A stretch of DNA of 64,000 nt from NCBI RefSeq assembly GCF_003024235.1, contig NZ_KZ679084.1, positions 248,001 through 312,000 of the forward strand, written 5' to 3'. The DNA comes from Arenimonas caeni. Lineage in GTDB: Bacteria > Pseudomonadota > Gammaproteobacteria > Xanthomonadales > Xanthomonadaceae. The stretch's first letter is position 1. Each line of letters starts with the position of its first letter. Of the stretch, positions 44,068 through 53,472 are shown piece after piece. The position numbers and the translations under genes are program-made. The notes below the pieces were generated by a model. That model was given only the letters and a program-made list of their open reading frames with translations. It searched no databases and was not told the DNA's origin.

Positions 44068-46113
44068 TCAGCCCGGCAGCTTGAAGTCGGCGACCGAACG
44101 ACGCAGGTCGGCCGCCAGCTGCGCCAGGTTGCCGATCGACTCGGCCGTCTGGTTCGCACCCTGCGAGGTCTGGGTGGTGATCTCCTGAATCACGCTCATC
44201 GTGGCGGTGATGTTCGTCGCCGCGGTGGACTGCTGGCGCGCCGCCTGGGAGATGTTCTGGATGAGGTCGGCGAGGTCGTTCGACACCTTCTCGATCTCGC
44301 CCAGGGCCAGGCCGGCGTCCTCGGCCAGTCGGGCACCGGCCACCACTTCCGCGGTGGTCTGTTCCATCGAGCTGACCGCTTCGTTGGTGTCGGACTGAAT
44401 GGTCTGCACCAGGGCTTCGATTCGCTTCGTGGCGTTCGAGGCGCGTTCCGCGAGTCGCTGCACTTCGTCCGCCACCACCGCGAAGCCGCGGCCCGCCTCA
44501 CCTGCCGAGGCCGCCTGGATGGCTGCGTTGAGCGCGAGGATGTTCGTCTGCTCGGAGATGTCGTTGATCAGTTCCACGATCGAGCCGATTTCCTGGGAGC
44601 TTTCACCCAGTCGCTTGATTCGCTTCGAGGTCTCCTGGATCTGGTCACGGATGTTGTCCATGCCCTGGATCGTCTGGCGCACCACTTCGGCGCCCTTGGC
44701 GGCGATCTGCACGGAGCGCTGGGCCACGTCGGCCGATTCGGCGGAGTTCTTCGACACCTCGTCGATCGAGCCCGCGATCTCGTTGATCTGGGCCGAGGCG
44801 CTGGTGATCTGCTGGGCCTGGTGTTCCGCGGCCTCCGCCAGGTGCATGGCGGTGGCCTGGGTTTCCTGGGCCGAAGCGGCCACCTGCACGGCGGTCTCGT
44901 TGATCGTACCCACCAGTCGGCGCAGCTCGTCGACGGTGAAGTTGATCGAGTCCGCGATCGCGCCGGTGATGTCCTCGGTCACGGTCGCCTTCACGGTCAG
45001 GTCGCCTTCCGCGAGCGCGCCCATTTCGTCGAGCAGTCGCAGAATGGCTTCCTGATTGCGCTGGTTCAGCTCCTGCGTCTCCGCGGCGCGGCGGCCGAGG
45101 TCGCGGAAGATGGTGGCCAGCAGGCCGAACAGGCCGATCAGCACGCCGATGGCGCCGCCGATGGCGATGTAGTTGTTCGGGAAGACGCGCTGGTAGTTGA
45201 TGTTGTCGAAGCTGGTGAACAGCGCCTGCGCGTTCTCCAGCAGCACGTTCGACTCTTCCGAGATCTGCGTGGCGGCGCCCTGCACCTCGGCCAGGTCGGC
45301 CGACGCGCCCAGCACCACGTCCAGGTCGGCCTGGGCCTCGGCGTACAGCTCCTCGGCCGCGGCCAGGTTGTTGATGCCGGCCTGGCTGGTGATGCGCTGG
45401 ATGCCGGCTTCGGCGTTGCCCTCGCGGAAGCCCTGCAGCACCGAGGCGAACACGGTGGCGTCGCGCGAGAGCGCGTCGGCCGCCGAGACGGTGTTCTCGC
45501 CGCCGGCGACGATTTCCGTCACGCGGCGCGACATGCGGTCGGCCAGCACGATCTGGCGGTTGGCGATGGAGATCTGCGAGGCCGGGGCGTTGGCGTCCGA
45601 CAGCGAGCGCACCACCTCGTCGAGCTGGAAGGCCAGGCGCGGCACGCGGCCGATGAACTGGCCGGCCGTGTCGGCCAGGTTGAGCACCTGCTCCTCGGCG
45701 GCGGTGATGGTGTCGGCCGCCTGGGCCATCGTGGTCCAGGTGCCGGTGACCTTCTCGAGCGCGCTGGCCACGCCCGGGGCGTTCGGGTCGCCCTCGTAGC
45801 CCGGCACGCCCTCGGTGGCGCTGCCCGAGCGCAGCGCCGCGACGATCTGGTCAATGCGCGACTTGGTGGCCTTGAACTCGGCGAAGGCGTCGGCGTTGCC
45901 GTCGACCGCCTCCTGCGAGTACTTGGCCAGCTGCTGCGAAAGCACCTGCAGGTCCGCCGTCAGGCCTCGCGCGTTGTTTTCCTGGTTGTTCAGGTAACTG
46001 GCGTAGATGAAGTTAACGCCGAACAGGATGAGCGAGATGATGAGGATGACGGCCCAGAACCGGATGCCGAAGCTGGTGAACTTGTCGGTGATCGAGCGCG
46101 AATTAGTGCTCAT
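44068..46113 (-). CDS. pilJ: Type IV pilus methyl-accepting chemotaxis protein PilJ
   Basis: A 681-residue receptor of the Pil-Chp system. Membrane helices lie at about 17-39 and 311-335, enclosing a helical periplasmic sensor. The cytoplasmic part has a HAMP-like linker and the conserved signalling tip [19 protein letters not shown] (about residues 515-535) followed by [18 protein letters not shown]. It binds ChpA through the CheW protein PilI. Glu/Gln sites for methylation exist, yet no methyltransferase gene is present in the cluster. Confidence 0.94.
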   Translation of the reverse strand: MSTNSRSITDKFTSFGIRFWAVILIISLILFGVNFIYASYLNNQENNARGLTADLQVLSQQLAKYSQEAVDGNADAFAEFKATKSRIDQIVAALRSGSATEGVPGYEGDPNAPGVASALEKVTGTWTTMAQAADTITAAEEQVLNLADTAGQFIGRVPRLAFQLDEVVRSLSDANAPASQISIANRQIVLADRMSRRVTEIVAGGENTVSAADALSRDATVFASVLQGFREGNAEAGIQRITSQAGINNLAAAEELYAEAQADLDVVLGASADLAEVQGAATQISEESNVLLENAQALFTSFDNINYQRVFPNNYIAIGGAIGVLIGLFGLLATIFRDLGRRAAETQELNQRNQEAILRLLDEMGALAEGDLTVKATVTEDITGAIADSINFTVDELRRLVGTINETAVQVAASAQETQATAMHLAEAAEHQAQQITSASAQINEIAGSIDEVSKNSAESADVAQRSVQIAAKGAEVVRQTIQGMDNIRDQIQETSKRIKRLGESSQEIGSIVELINDISEQTNILALNAAIQAASAGEAGRGFAVVADEVQRLAERASNATKRIEALVQTIQSDTNEAVSSMEQTTAEVVAGARLAEDAGLALGEIEKVSNDLADLIQNISQAARQQSTAATNITATMSVIQEITTQTSQGANQTAESIGNLAQLAADLRRSVADFKLPG

Positions 46114-46170
46114 GACTGGACCTCATCCCCTGATAAAAGACTGCAAAACATTGGAAGGCGTGGCTGCCAC

Positions 46171-46728
46171 TCATGCGGTGGCCTGGCGGAATTCGGGGGT
46201 ACGCGTGAGCAACGACATGTTGAACACACCCCAGGTCTGGTCGGCCAGCGTGTACGCCTGGCCGACGAAATGGCCGTAGCGGCCGGGCACGTCGCCGGGC
46301 GATTCGGCCCGGTGGGTGTCGTTGAAGGTTCGCTGGCCGAAGAGCTCGTCGATGATGACCGCGACGTTGCCGCCGGCCTGGCGCACCACCAGCACGCGCT
46401 GGCCTTCGTGCACCACCGTGCGCTCGCCCTCGAGGAACATCTTCAGGTCGACCACGGGCAGCAGGCTGCCGCGCACGTTGGCCACGCCGAGCATCCAGGA
46501 CTGCGCACCGGGCACGGGCGTGACCGGCGGCAGCGGCAGGATCTCGACCACTTCGTCGAAGGACGAGACCAGGCGGCGCTGGCCGAGCCGGAAGCCGACC
46601 CCTCGCCAGTGGCCCGGTGCCTCGACCATCTCCGGGCGCCCCGCCTCGTGCGCGAGGGAACGCTGCTCGTAGTCGAGCAGGACCTCGAAGGGCGTGGCGC
46701 GCTTGGAGCTGGCGGACGACTTGGACAT
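46171..46728 (-). CDS. pilI: Type IV pilus chemosensory coupling protein PilI (CheW-like)
   Basis: A 185-residue CheW-domain protein linking PilJ to ChpA. Core motifs are VGFRLGQRRLVSSFDEVVEIL (about residues 44-64) and GVANVRGSLLPVVDLKMFL (81-99). ATG 46728 is preferred to a start 102 bp upstream because it begins the conserved protein and lies 7 bp after the pilG stop. Confidence 0.92.
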   Translation of the reverse strand: MSKSSASSKRATPFEVLLDYEQRSLAHEAGRPEMVEAPGHWRGVGFRLGQRRLVSSFDEVVEILPLPPVTPVPGAQSWMLGVANVRGSLLPVVDLKMFLEGERTVVHEGQRVLVVRQAGGNVAVIIDELFGQRTFNDTHRAESPGDVPGRYGHFVGQAYTLADQTWGVFNMSLLTRTPEFRQATA

Positions 46729-46735
46729 GGAAGCC

Positions 46736-47125
46736 TCAGCCGGCCGGGACGTACTTGCGGATGGCCGAGAGCAGCTCATCGCGGGTGAAGGGCTTGGTGA
46801 GGTACTGCTCGGAGCCGACGATGCGGCCACGCGCCTTGTCGAACAGGCCGTCCTTGGAGGACAGCATGATGACGGGGGTGGACTTGAACATCTGGTTGTT
46901 CTTGATCAGCGCGCAGGTCTGGTAGCCGTCCAGGCGCGGCATCATGATGTCGACGAAGACGATCTGGGGCTGGTGGTCGGCGATCTTGGCCAGGGCTTCG
47001 AAACCGTCCGTGGCGGTCACGACGTCGCAGCCCTCCTTCTTGAGCAGGGTCTCGGCGGTGCGCCGGATGGTCTTGGAATCGTCGATGACCATGACCCGCA
47101 AGCCGGCCAGGCTGTTGTCGTCCAT
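46736..47125 (-). CDS. pilG: Type IV pilus response regulator PilG
   Basis: A 129-residue single-domain receiver that promotes pilus extension in Pseudomonas. It has the acidic pair in VMVIDDSKTIRR, the phospho-acceptor Asp in VDIMMPRLDGYQTCALIKNN and the conserved Lys in LTKPFTR. The stretch is almost the same as the PilG sequence I recall, which separates it from PilH. ATG 47125 follows the ribosome site GGGGAG; an ATG 12 bp upstream is possible. It is the first gene of the operon behind a strong promoter. Confidence 0.93.
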   Translation of the reverse strand: MDDNSLAGLRVMVIDDSKTIRRTAETLLKKEGCDVVTATDGFEALAKIADHQPQIVFVDIMMPRLDGYQTCALIKNNQMFKSTPVIMLSSKDGLFDKARGRIVGSEQYLTKPFTRDELLSAIRKYVPAG

Positions 47126-47191
47126 CTCACTCCCCATAACGATGCTGTCCCTGGCAATACGGGCCTCCGGGAAGCCCGCAGAATCTCAGCT

Positions 47192-47220
47192 TATATCCCA
47201 GCCAGCGCCAAATGTGTCAA
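47192..47220 (-). promoter_or_regulatory. Sigma-70 promoter of the pilG operon
   Basis: On the minus strand a consensus -35 TTGACA (47215-47220) is separated by exactly 17 bp from the -10 GATATA (47192-47197), about 60 nt before the pilG start. It is one of the clearest promoters in the window and would drive pilG-pilI-pilJ-chpA-chpB-chpC. Confidence 0.75.
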
Positions 47221-47311
47221 GCACGGCGCGGTTTTGGCGTGACCTGGTCCACGGTCCGCGCCGGCCCCTGCTAGTCTAGTCGCTCCCGTGGTTTTTGAGA
47301 CGAAGGCGCCG

Positions 47312-48268
<957 letters not shown>

Positions 48269-48269
48269 G

Positions 48270-49133
48270 ATGGCGGCCCGCCCCGGCATCGGGCCCGGCG
48301 ACCGCCTGGGCGCCACGCTGGCCCTGTCGGCGATCCTGTTCGGGGTGCTGATCCTGGGCGTGGGCTTTGCCCTGGACCGGGCCGCGCCGGTGGCGCCGAC
48401 CCTGGACGTGATCCTCACCGAAACCCGCAGCGAAACCCCGCCCGAGGACGCCGATTTCATCGCCCAGGCCGACAACCAGGGCGGCGGCGAGAGCGAACGG
48501 GCCGAGCGCCCGCGCGAGGAGCAGCTGGCCCCGGTGCCCAAAGTGGAGGCCGGGCTGGCGCCGGAACCGCTGGTGGCCCAGGCCCCGCCGCCCGAGCCCG
48601 AGCCGGTGCCGCGCCTGCTGGCCACCACGGCGCCCTCGCCCGACCGGCTGCCGGCGCCCGAGGACCAGCGCGACACCGAGCCCGAGCTGCTGCCCCGGGG
48701 CGAGGAGCTGATCGAGCAGAGCCTGGAGATGGCCCGGCTGGCGGCCGAGATCGAGCGCCGGCAGGAACTGCTGGCCAAGCGCCCCAAGCGCAAATTCGTG
48801 TCCGCCAGCACGCGCGAATACGAGTACGCGGCCTATCTGCGGGCCTGGGTGACCAAGGTGGAGCGGGTGGGCAACCTCAATTATCCGGACGAGGCTCGCC
48901 GGCGCGGGCTGTCCGGGCGGCTGGTGATGACGGTGGCGGTGCGCCGCGACGGCAGCGTCGAGGACATCCTGCTCAACCGCTCCAGCGGCCTGGGCGTGCT
49001 CGACCAGGCCGCCACCCGCATCGTTCGCCTCTCCGAGCCCTTCCCGCCCCTGCCCGAGACCTCCGAACAGGTCGACGTGCTGCACATCACCCGCACCTGG
49101 CAGTTCCAGAACGGCTCCGTGCTCTCCGACTGA
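48270..49133 (+). CDS. tonB: Energy transducer TonB
   Basis: A 287-residue TonB-family protein. A single N-terminal membrane anchor (about residues 13-35) is followed by a Pro/Glu-rich periplasmic spacer (about 50-150), a helical segment and the C-terminal TonB domain (about 195-287) containing YPDEARRRGLSGRLVMTVAV and the VLDQAATRIVR segment. It transmits proton-motive force to outer-membrane transporters. No exbB or exbD is nearby. The gene pair gshB-tonB is a common gammaproteobacterial arrangement. Confidence 0.92.
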   Translation: MAARPGIGPGDRLGATLALSAILFGVLILGVGFALDRAAPVAPTLDVILTETRSETPPEDADFIAQADNQGGGESERAERPREEQLAPVPKVEAGLAPEPLVAQAPPPEPEPVPRLLATTAPSPDRLPAPEDQRDTEPELLPRGEELIEQSLEMARLAAEIERRQELLAKRPKRKFVSASTREYEYAAYLRAWVTKVERVGNLNYPDEARRRGLSGRLVMTVAVRRDGSVEDILLNRSSGLGVLDQAATRIVRLSEPFPPLPETSEQVDVLHITRTWQFQNGSVLSD

Positions 49134-49157
49134 TGCGGGAGGGGCTTCAGGCCCGAC
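49134..49157 (+). repeat. REP-like unit 5
   Basis: TGCGGGAGGGGC followed by TTCAGGCCCGAC, immediately after the tonB stop. With unit 6 (49375-49400, opposite direction) it brackets dispersed element copy B. Confidence 0.7.
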
Positions 49158-49206
49158 GCCTTTGCTGCTCTTGGCTCAGGCGACTCGCTACTTTCGCGGG
49201 TGGAGG

Positions 49207-49400
49207 CGGCGTGCACGCGTACGACTCGACGGAGTGGAGGACAGGATGTCCGCAACGCACGGCCGTAAGCTGGTCAGGGATGACGCTTGCGCGCGGCCGG
49301 ACGGCGAGTCGTACGCGTGCGCGGCGGCGCCACTCCGCCAGGCATCCGGCCGGAAAGGCCAGCAGCGCGCAGGCAGTCAGGCCTGAAGGCCCGCCCGCAG
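49207..49400 (-). repeat. Dispersed palindromic element, copy B (includes REP unit 6)
   Basis: Reverse-complement copy of 34829-35021 with the same 16-bp inverted arms and near identity over about 130 bp. Its other edge (49195-49212, GGTGGAGGCGGCGTGCA) matches the palindrome at 18823. The 271-bp gap between the convergent tonB and pyrB genes consists almost wholly of this element and two REP units; no gene was seen. Confidence 0.85.
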
Positions 49401-49404
49401 GAGG

Positions 49405-50370
49405 TCAGAGGGGGGCGGTGGCGCCGAGGAGGAGGTCGATGGCGGCCATGCGCACGGGCAGGCCGTTGGCGACCTGTTCGAGGATGACCGACCGGGGGCC
49501 GTCGGCGACGTCGCCGTCGATCTCGACGCCGCGGTTCATCGGGCCCGGGTGCATCACGATGGCGCCGGGGGCGGCGCGGGCCAGGCGGGCGGGCGTGAGG
49601 CCGAAGTCGCGGTAATAACCCTCGAGCGAGGGCACCAGGCCCTGCTCCATGCGCTCGCGCTGCAGGCGCAGCATCATCGCCGCATCCACGCCCTCGACCG
49701 CCGCGTCCATGTCGTGGAACACCTCGCAGCCACGCAGCACCTCGGGGCCCGGCAGCAGGTTGGCCGGCCCGCAGACGCGGATTTCGCCGCAGCCGAGCGT
49801 GCGCAGCGCCTGCAGGTCGGAGCGCGCCACCCGCGAATGCAGCACGTCGCCGGCCACCAGCACCTTCAGCGCGGAGAAATCGGCGCCCTTGTGCTGGCGC
49901 AGCGTGAGCATGTCGAGCAGGCCCTGGGTCGGGTGGTTGCTGCGGCCGTCGCCGGCGTTGATCACCCGGGTGCCGGGCCTGGCGCCGGCGGCCAGTTCGG
50001 CCACCGCGCCATCGCTGGCGTGGCGGATCACGAACAGGTCCACGCCCATGGCCTCGATGGTCCTGAGCGTGTCGAGCGCCGTTTCGCCCTTCTTGGTCGA
50101 GGAGGTCGAGACGTCGAAGTTGAGCACGTCCATGCCCAGCCGCGCCGCGGCCAGCTGGAAACTGCTGCGCGTGCGGGTGGAAGGCTCGAAGAACAGCGTG
50201 CAGCAGGTGCGGCCCGCGTGCCGGCCGCGCAGGGCGCTGCCGCCGAGGGCGTGCGGGCGCAGCAGCTCGGCCTGGTCGAGCAGCTGGCGCAGCACCGGCG
50301 CGGGCAGGCCGTCGAGGCTGAGCAGGTGGCGCAGGCGGCCGTCGGGTTCGAGCTGGAGTTCGGCGGTCAT
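49405..50370 (-). CDS. pyrB: Aspartate carbamoyltransferase catalytic subunit PyrB
   Basis: A 321-residue enzyme joining carbamoyl phosphate and aspartate in pyrimidine synthesis. The carbamoyl-phosphate signature FFEPSTRTRSSF is at residues 60-71, STKKGET near 92 and HPTQGLLDM near 153. ATG 50370 overlaps the ruvX stop (ATGA). In Pseudomonas-like genomes a pyrC-like gene follows; none is next to it here because tonB converges. Confidence 0.95.
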   Translation of the reverse strand: MTAELQLEPDGRLRHLLSLDGLPAPVLRQLLDQAELLRPHALGGSALRGRHAGRTCCTLFFEPSTRTRSSFQLAAARLGMDVLNFDVSTSSTKKGETALDTLRTIEAMGVDLFVIRHASDGAVAELAAGARPGTRVINAGDGRSNHPTQGLLDMLTLRQHKGADFSALKVLVAGDVLHSRVARSDLQALRTLGCGEIRVCGPANLLPGPEVLRGCEVFHDMDAAVEGVDAAMMLRLQRERMEQGLVPSLEGYYRDFGLTPARLARAAPGAIVMHPGPMNRGVEIDGDVADGPRSVILEQVANGLPVRMAAIDLLLGATAPL

Positions 50371-50843
50371 GGCGTGGCGTCGGGTCCGGGGTCGGGGGTC
50401 GGTTCTTGGCGGGCGTCGGGCTCGGTGAGCCAGCGTTCGAGGATCACCACCGCCGCCAGCGCGTCGAGCTGGCTGGCCTGGTGGCGGCGGCGGGTGCCGG
50501 CGGCGCGGCCGGCGGCGAAGCGCCGGGCGGCCTCGAGCGAGCTGCGGCGCTCGTCCACCTGCTGCACCGGCAGGCCGTAGCGCTTGGCCAGGGCGCGGGC
50601 GAAACCGCGGGCGCGCTGCCGGGCCGGCTGGTCGCCACCGTCGAGCGTGGCCGGGTCGCCCACCACCAGCGCGTCGGGGCGCCATTCGCCCATCCAGCGG
50701 TCCAGGCGCGGCCAGTCGGGACCGCTGGCGTGCACCTCGAGCACGCCCAGTTCGCGCGCGCTGCCCGAGACGGTGTTGCCCACCGCCACGCCGATGCGGC
50801 GGGCGCCGACATCGAAGCCCAGCAGGGTCGTGGGGCCGCTCAT
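50367..50843 (-). CDS. ruvX: Holliday-junction-resolvase-like / pre-16S rRNA nuclease RuvX (YqgF)
   Basis: A 158-residue RNase H-fold protein. LLGFDVGARRIGVAVGN (residues 7-23) carries the first catalytic Asp, VVGDPATLDGG the middle motif and QLDALAAVVILERWL the C-terminal Asp. In E. coli YqgF matures the 5-prime end of 16S rRNA. It overlaps yqgE upstream and pyrB downstream by 4 bp each. Confidence 0.93.
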   Translation of the reverse strand: MSGPTTLLGFDVGARRIGVAVGNTVSGSARELGVLEVHASGPDWPRLDRWMGEWRPDALVVGDPATLDGGDQPARQRARGFARALAKRYGLPVQQVDERRSSLEAARRFAAGRAAGTRRRHQASQLDALAAVVILERWLTEPDARQEPTPDPGPDATP

Positions 50844-51403
50844 GCGTGCCCGGCGTAATCGGCCAGGCGGTCCAGGTCGACGCCCAGGCGGCCGGCGGCG
50901 GCGCGCCAGCGCAGCTCGACCGGCGTGTCGAAGAGGATGCCGGCGTCGGCCGGCACCGTCAGCCAGCTGTTGGCCGCCAGTTCGTCCTCGAGCTGGCCGG
51001 CCGTCCAGCCGGCGTAGCCCAGGGCCAGGTGCCAGCGCGCCGGGCCCTCGCCGCGGGCGATGGCTTCGAGGATGTCGCGCGAGGTGGTCACGGCTAGGCC
51101 GTTGCCCAGGCGCAGGCTCGAATCCCAGGGGCGCGGGTCGTCGTGCAGCACGAAGCCGCGGTCGGGCTGCACCGGGCCGCCGGCCAGCACCGGGCGGTCG
51201 GCCAGGCTGGCGTCGCTGGTTTCCAGCTTCATCTGCCCGAGCAGCTCGCCGAAGCGGTAGTCGGCCGGGTGGTTGATCACCAGGCCCATCGCGCCCTCGT
51301 CGTCGTGCTGGCAGACCAGGGTGACCGAACGGAAGAAGTTCGGATCATCCATCGCCGGCATGGCGATCAGGAAATGTTCGGCGAGGGAACGGGGTTCGGC
51401 CAT
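50840..51403 (-). CDS. yqgE: YqgE/AlgH family protein
   Basis: A 187-residue member of the YqgE/AlgH family, seen almost always beside ruvX. HFLIAMPAMDDPNFFRSVTLVCQHDDEGAMG (about 10-40) and LGYAGWTAGQLEDELAANSWL (about 128-148) are the family hallmarks. Molecular function is unknown; AlgH was first reported as affecting alginate in Pseudomonas. It begins with a TAGAAT box exactly 6 nt before the ATG. Confidence 0.93.
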   Translation of the reverse strand: MAEPRSLAEHFLIAMPAMDDPNFFRSVTLVCQHDDEGAMGLVINHPADYRFGELLGQMKLETSDASLADRPVLAGGPVQPDRGFVLHDDPRPWDSSLRLGNGLAVTTSRDILEAIARGEGPARWHLALGYAGWTAGQLEDELAANSWLTVPADAGILFDTPVELRWRAAAGRLGVDLDRLADYAGHA

Positions 51404-51409
51404 GCGGCC

Positions 51410-51415
51410 ATTCTA
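51410..51415 (-). promoter_or_regulatory. TAGAAT box 6 nt before the yqgE ATG
   Basis: On the minus strand TAGAAT, then exactly 6 nt, then the yqgE ATG, in the 30-bp gap after the beta-barrel gene. It fits a leaderless promoter for yqgE-ruvX-pyrB. Confidence 0.55.
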
Positions 51416-51433
51416 GCGCGCCGGCGCCGCGGC

Positions 51434-52258
51434 TCAGCGCAGGCGAAGGAACAGCGAAGGCCCGCGCAGCTTGAGGTCCAGACGCGCATCGCCGTTGCCG
51501 TCGGCGCCCGGGTGCTCGCGTTCGAGGCGGATCTGGGTGCCGCCGTACTCGAGCGCCAGGCCCAGCCGCCGGAACGCGAACCACTCCAGGCCCAGGGAGA
51601 CGTCGGCGATGTGGCCCTGCAGCGGGCCGCCGCCCTTGGCCACGCCGGAAACCTCGGCATACAGGCGCAGGCGGTCATCCAGCGAGTGCCGCCAGCCCAG
51701 CGCCAGCAGCGGCGCGTAGGCCCCGTCGCGGCTCGACACGCGACCATCCACCTCCACCCCTTCCACGATCGCGCGGCCGTCGAACAGGGTGCTGACGCGG
51801 TAGTGGGCCACGCCCAGGCCCAGGCCCCAGACGGTGGCCTCGTCGCCGAACCACCAGCGCCAGGCCACGCTGCTGAAGTCGTAGTCGAGCTCGCCGCTCA
51901 ACTCGGCCTCGGCGGCGTAGATGCGGCCTTGGTACTCGATGTCGCGGGCCAGCCGGGCGCGGTTGGCCCGGTCGAAGCCGAAATACTCCAGCGACAGGCC
52001 CTGGCGCTTGCCGACCAGGAAATCGACCCGGGCATGGCTCACCGGCTGGCGCCGGTCCAGGCCGAGGTCGCGCTCGAGGTTGAGCTGGCCGCTGAGGTCG
52101 TAGCCGTTGGAGCGGGCGCCCGCGGAGATGGTGGTGTCCGAACTGGGCTCGAAGCCGCCGATCCAGACGCTGACCCGGTCCAGCGGACGCGGCGCGGCGC
52201 CCGATGGTGCATCGGACGCCGCGAGCGTGAGCGCGAGGATCGCCTCGGCGAGGGCCAA
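51434..52258 (-). CDS. Putative secreted beta-barrel protein of unknown function
   Basis: A 274-residue protein with a short hydrophobic N-terminus (MALAEAILALTLAASDAP) that may be a signal peptide, followed by alternating hydrophobic/polar strands rich in Tyr, Trp and Gly (for example WRWWFGDEATVWGLGLGV), the pattern of an outer-membrane barrel. It starts 6 bp after the pilU stop and so is probably co-transcribed with it. No named family was recognised. An outer-membrane role linked to pili is possible but only suggested by position. Confidence 0.65.
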   Translation of the reverse strand: MALAEAILALTLAASDAPSGAAPRPLDRVSVWIGGFEPSSDTTISAGARSNGYDLSGQLNLERDLGLDRRQPVSHARVDFLVGKRQGLSLEYFGFDRANRARLARDIEYQGRIYAAEAELSGELDYDFSSVAWRWWFGDEATVWGLGLGVAHYRVSTLFDGRAIVEGVEVDGRVSSRDGAYAPLLALGWRHSLDDRLRLYAEVSGVAKGGGPLQGHIADVSLGLEWFAFRRLGLALEYGGTQIRLEREHPGADGNGDARLDLKLRGPSLFLRLR

Positions 52259-52264
52259 GGCGGC

Positions 52265-53395
52265 TTACTTGGCTTCGGACAGCTCCACGCCGTCCAGGCC
52301 CTGGCTGAGCGTGCGGGCGTCGCCGCCCTGGGCCAGCTTGATCTTCAGGCGCACCTCGTTGGCCGAGTCGGCGAAGCGCAGGGCGTCCTCGTAGCTGATC
52401 TCGCCGGCCTGGTAGAGCTCGAACAGGGCCTGGTCGAAGGTCTTCATGCCCAGGTTCGTCGATTCCTTCATGACGTCCTTGAGCTTGTGGATCTCGCCGT
52501 CGCGGATGTAGTCCTGCACCAGCGGCGTGCCGAGCAGGATTTCCATGGCCACGCGGCGGGCCTTGCCGTCCGGCGTGGGGATCAGCTGCTGGGCAACCAC
52601 GCCCTTGAGGTTCATCGAAAGGTCCATCAGCAGCTGGCTGCGACGGTCTTCCGGGAAGAAGTTGATGATGCGGTCCATCGCCTGGTTGGCGTTGTTCGCG
52701 TGCAGGGTGCACAGCACCAGGTGGCCGGTTTCGGCGAAGGCGATGGCGTGGTCCATGCCCTCGCGGGTGCGCACCTCGCCGATCATGATCACGTCGGGCG
52801 CCTGGCGCAGGGTGTTCTTGAGCGCCGCCTCCCAGCTGTCGGTGTCGATGCCGACCTCGCGCTGGGTGATGATGCAGCCCTCGTGCTTGTGCACGAACTC
52901 GATCGGGTCCTCGATGGTGATGATGTGGCCCGAGGAGTTCTGGTTGCGGTAGCCGATCATCGCCGCCAGCGAGGTGGACTTGCCCGTGCCGGTGGCGCCG
53001 ACGAACAGGATGATGCCGCGCTTGGTCATCGCCAGGGTCTTGATGACCGGCGGCAGACTCAGTTCCTCGACCGTCGGGATGCGCGTCTCGATGCGGCGCA
53101 GCACCATGCCGACCTGGTTGCGCTGGTAGAAGCACGACACGCGGAAGCGGCCGACGCCGGACACGCCGATGGCGAAGTTGCACTCATGGGTCTTTTCGAA
53201 CTCCTCGCGCTGCGAGGGGTTCATGACGTTGAGCACCAGGTCGCGCGACTGCTGCGGCGTGAGCGGGTTCTGGGTGATGGGCGAGAGCTTGCCGTTGACC
53301 TTCATTGACGGCGGGACGCCCGCCGTGATGAACAGGTCCGACGCCTTCTTGTGCGCCATCAGCTTCAGGAAGGAGGTGAAGTCGATACTGCTCAT
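52265..53395 (-). CDS. pilU: Type IV pilus retraction ATPase PilU
   Basis: A 376-residue secretion-type hexameric ATPase assisting PilT in pilus retraction. Walker A GATGTGKS is at residues 133-140, followed by the Asp box ITIEDPIEFVH, Walker B DVIMIGEVR and the His box ETGHLVLCTLHANN. The extended C-terminus beyond the ATPase core is usual for PilU. It follows pilT by 77 bp. Confidence 0.95.
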   Translation of the reverse strand: MSSIDFTSFLKLMAHKKASDLFITAGVPPSMKVNGKLSPITQNPLTPQQSRDLVLNVMNPSQREEFEKTHECNFAIGVSGVGRFRVSCFYQRNQVGMVLRRIETRIPTVEELSLPPVIKTLAMTKRGIILFVGATGTGKSTSLAAMIGYRNQNSSGHIITIEDPIEFVHKHEGCIITQREVGIDTDSWEAALKNTLRQAPDVIMIGEVRTREGMDHAIAFAETGHLVLCTLHANNANQAMDRIINFFPEDRRSQLLMDLSMNLKGVVAQQLIPTPDGKARRVAMEILLGTPLVQDYIRDGEIHKLKDVMKESTNLGMKTFDQALFELYQAGEISYEDALRFADSANEVRLKIKLAQGGDARTLSQGLDGVELSEAK

Positions 53396-53472
53396 GCTTG
53401 CTCCTGTGTGGCCCCGGGCGGGCGCCCGGGACCGGTCTCATGCGGCGTCCTGCCAGCCCCCTCCGGCGAACG

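Noticed and set aside
42553-46788. A 1411-codon open frame on the plus strand opposite chpA, pilJ and pilI
   Set aside because: It spans three well-supported genes on the other strand and has no domain I recognise; high GC makes stop codons rare in the opposite frame.
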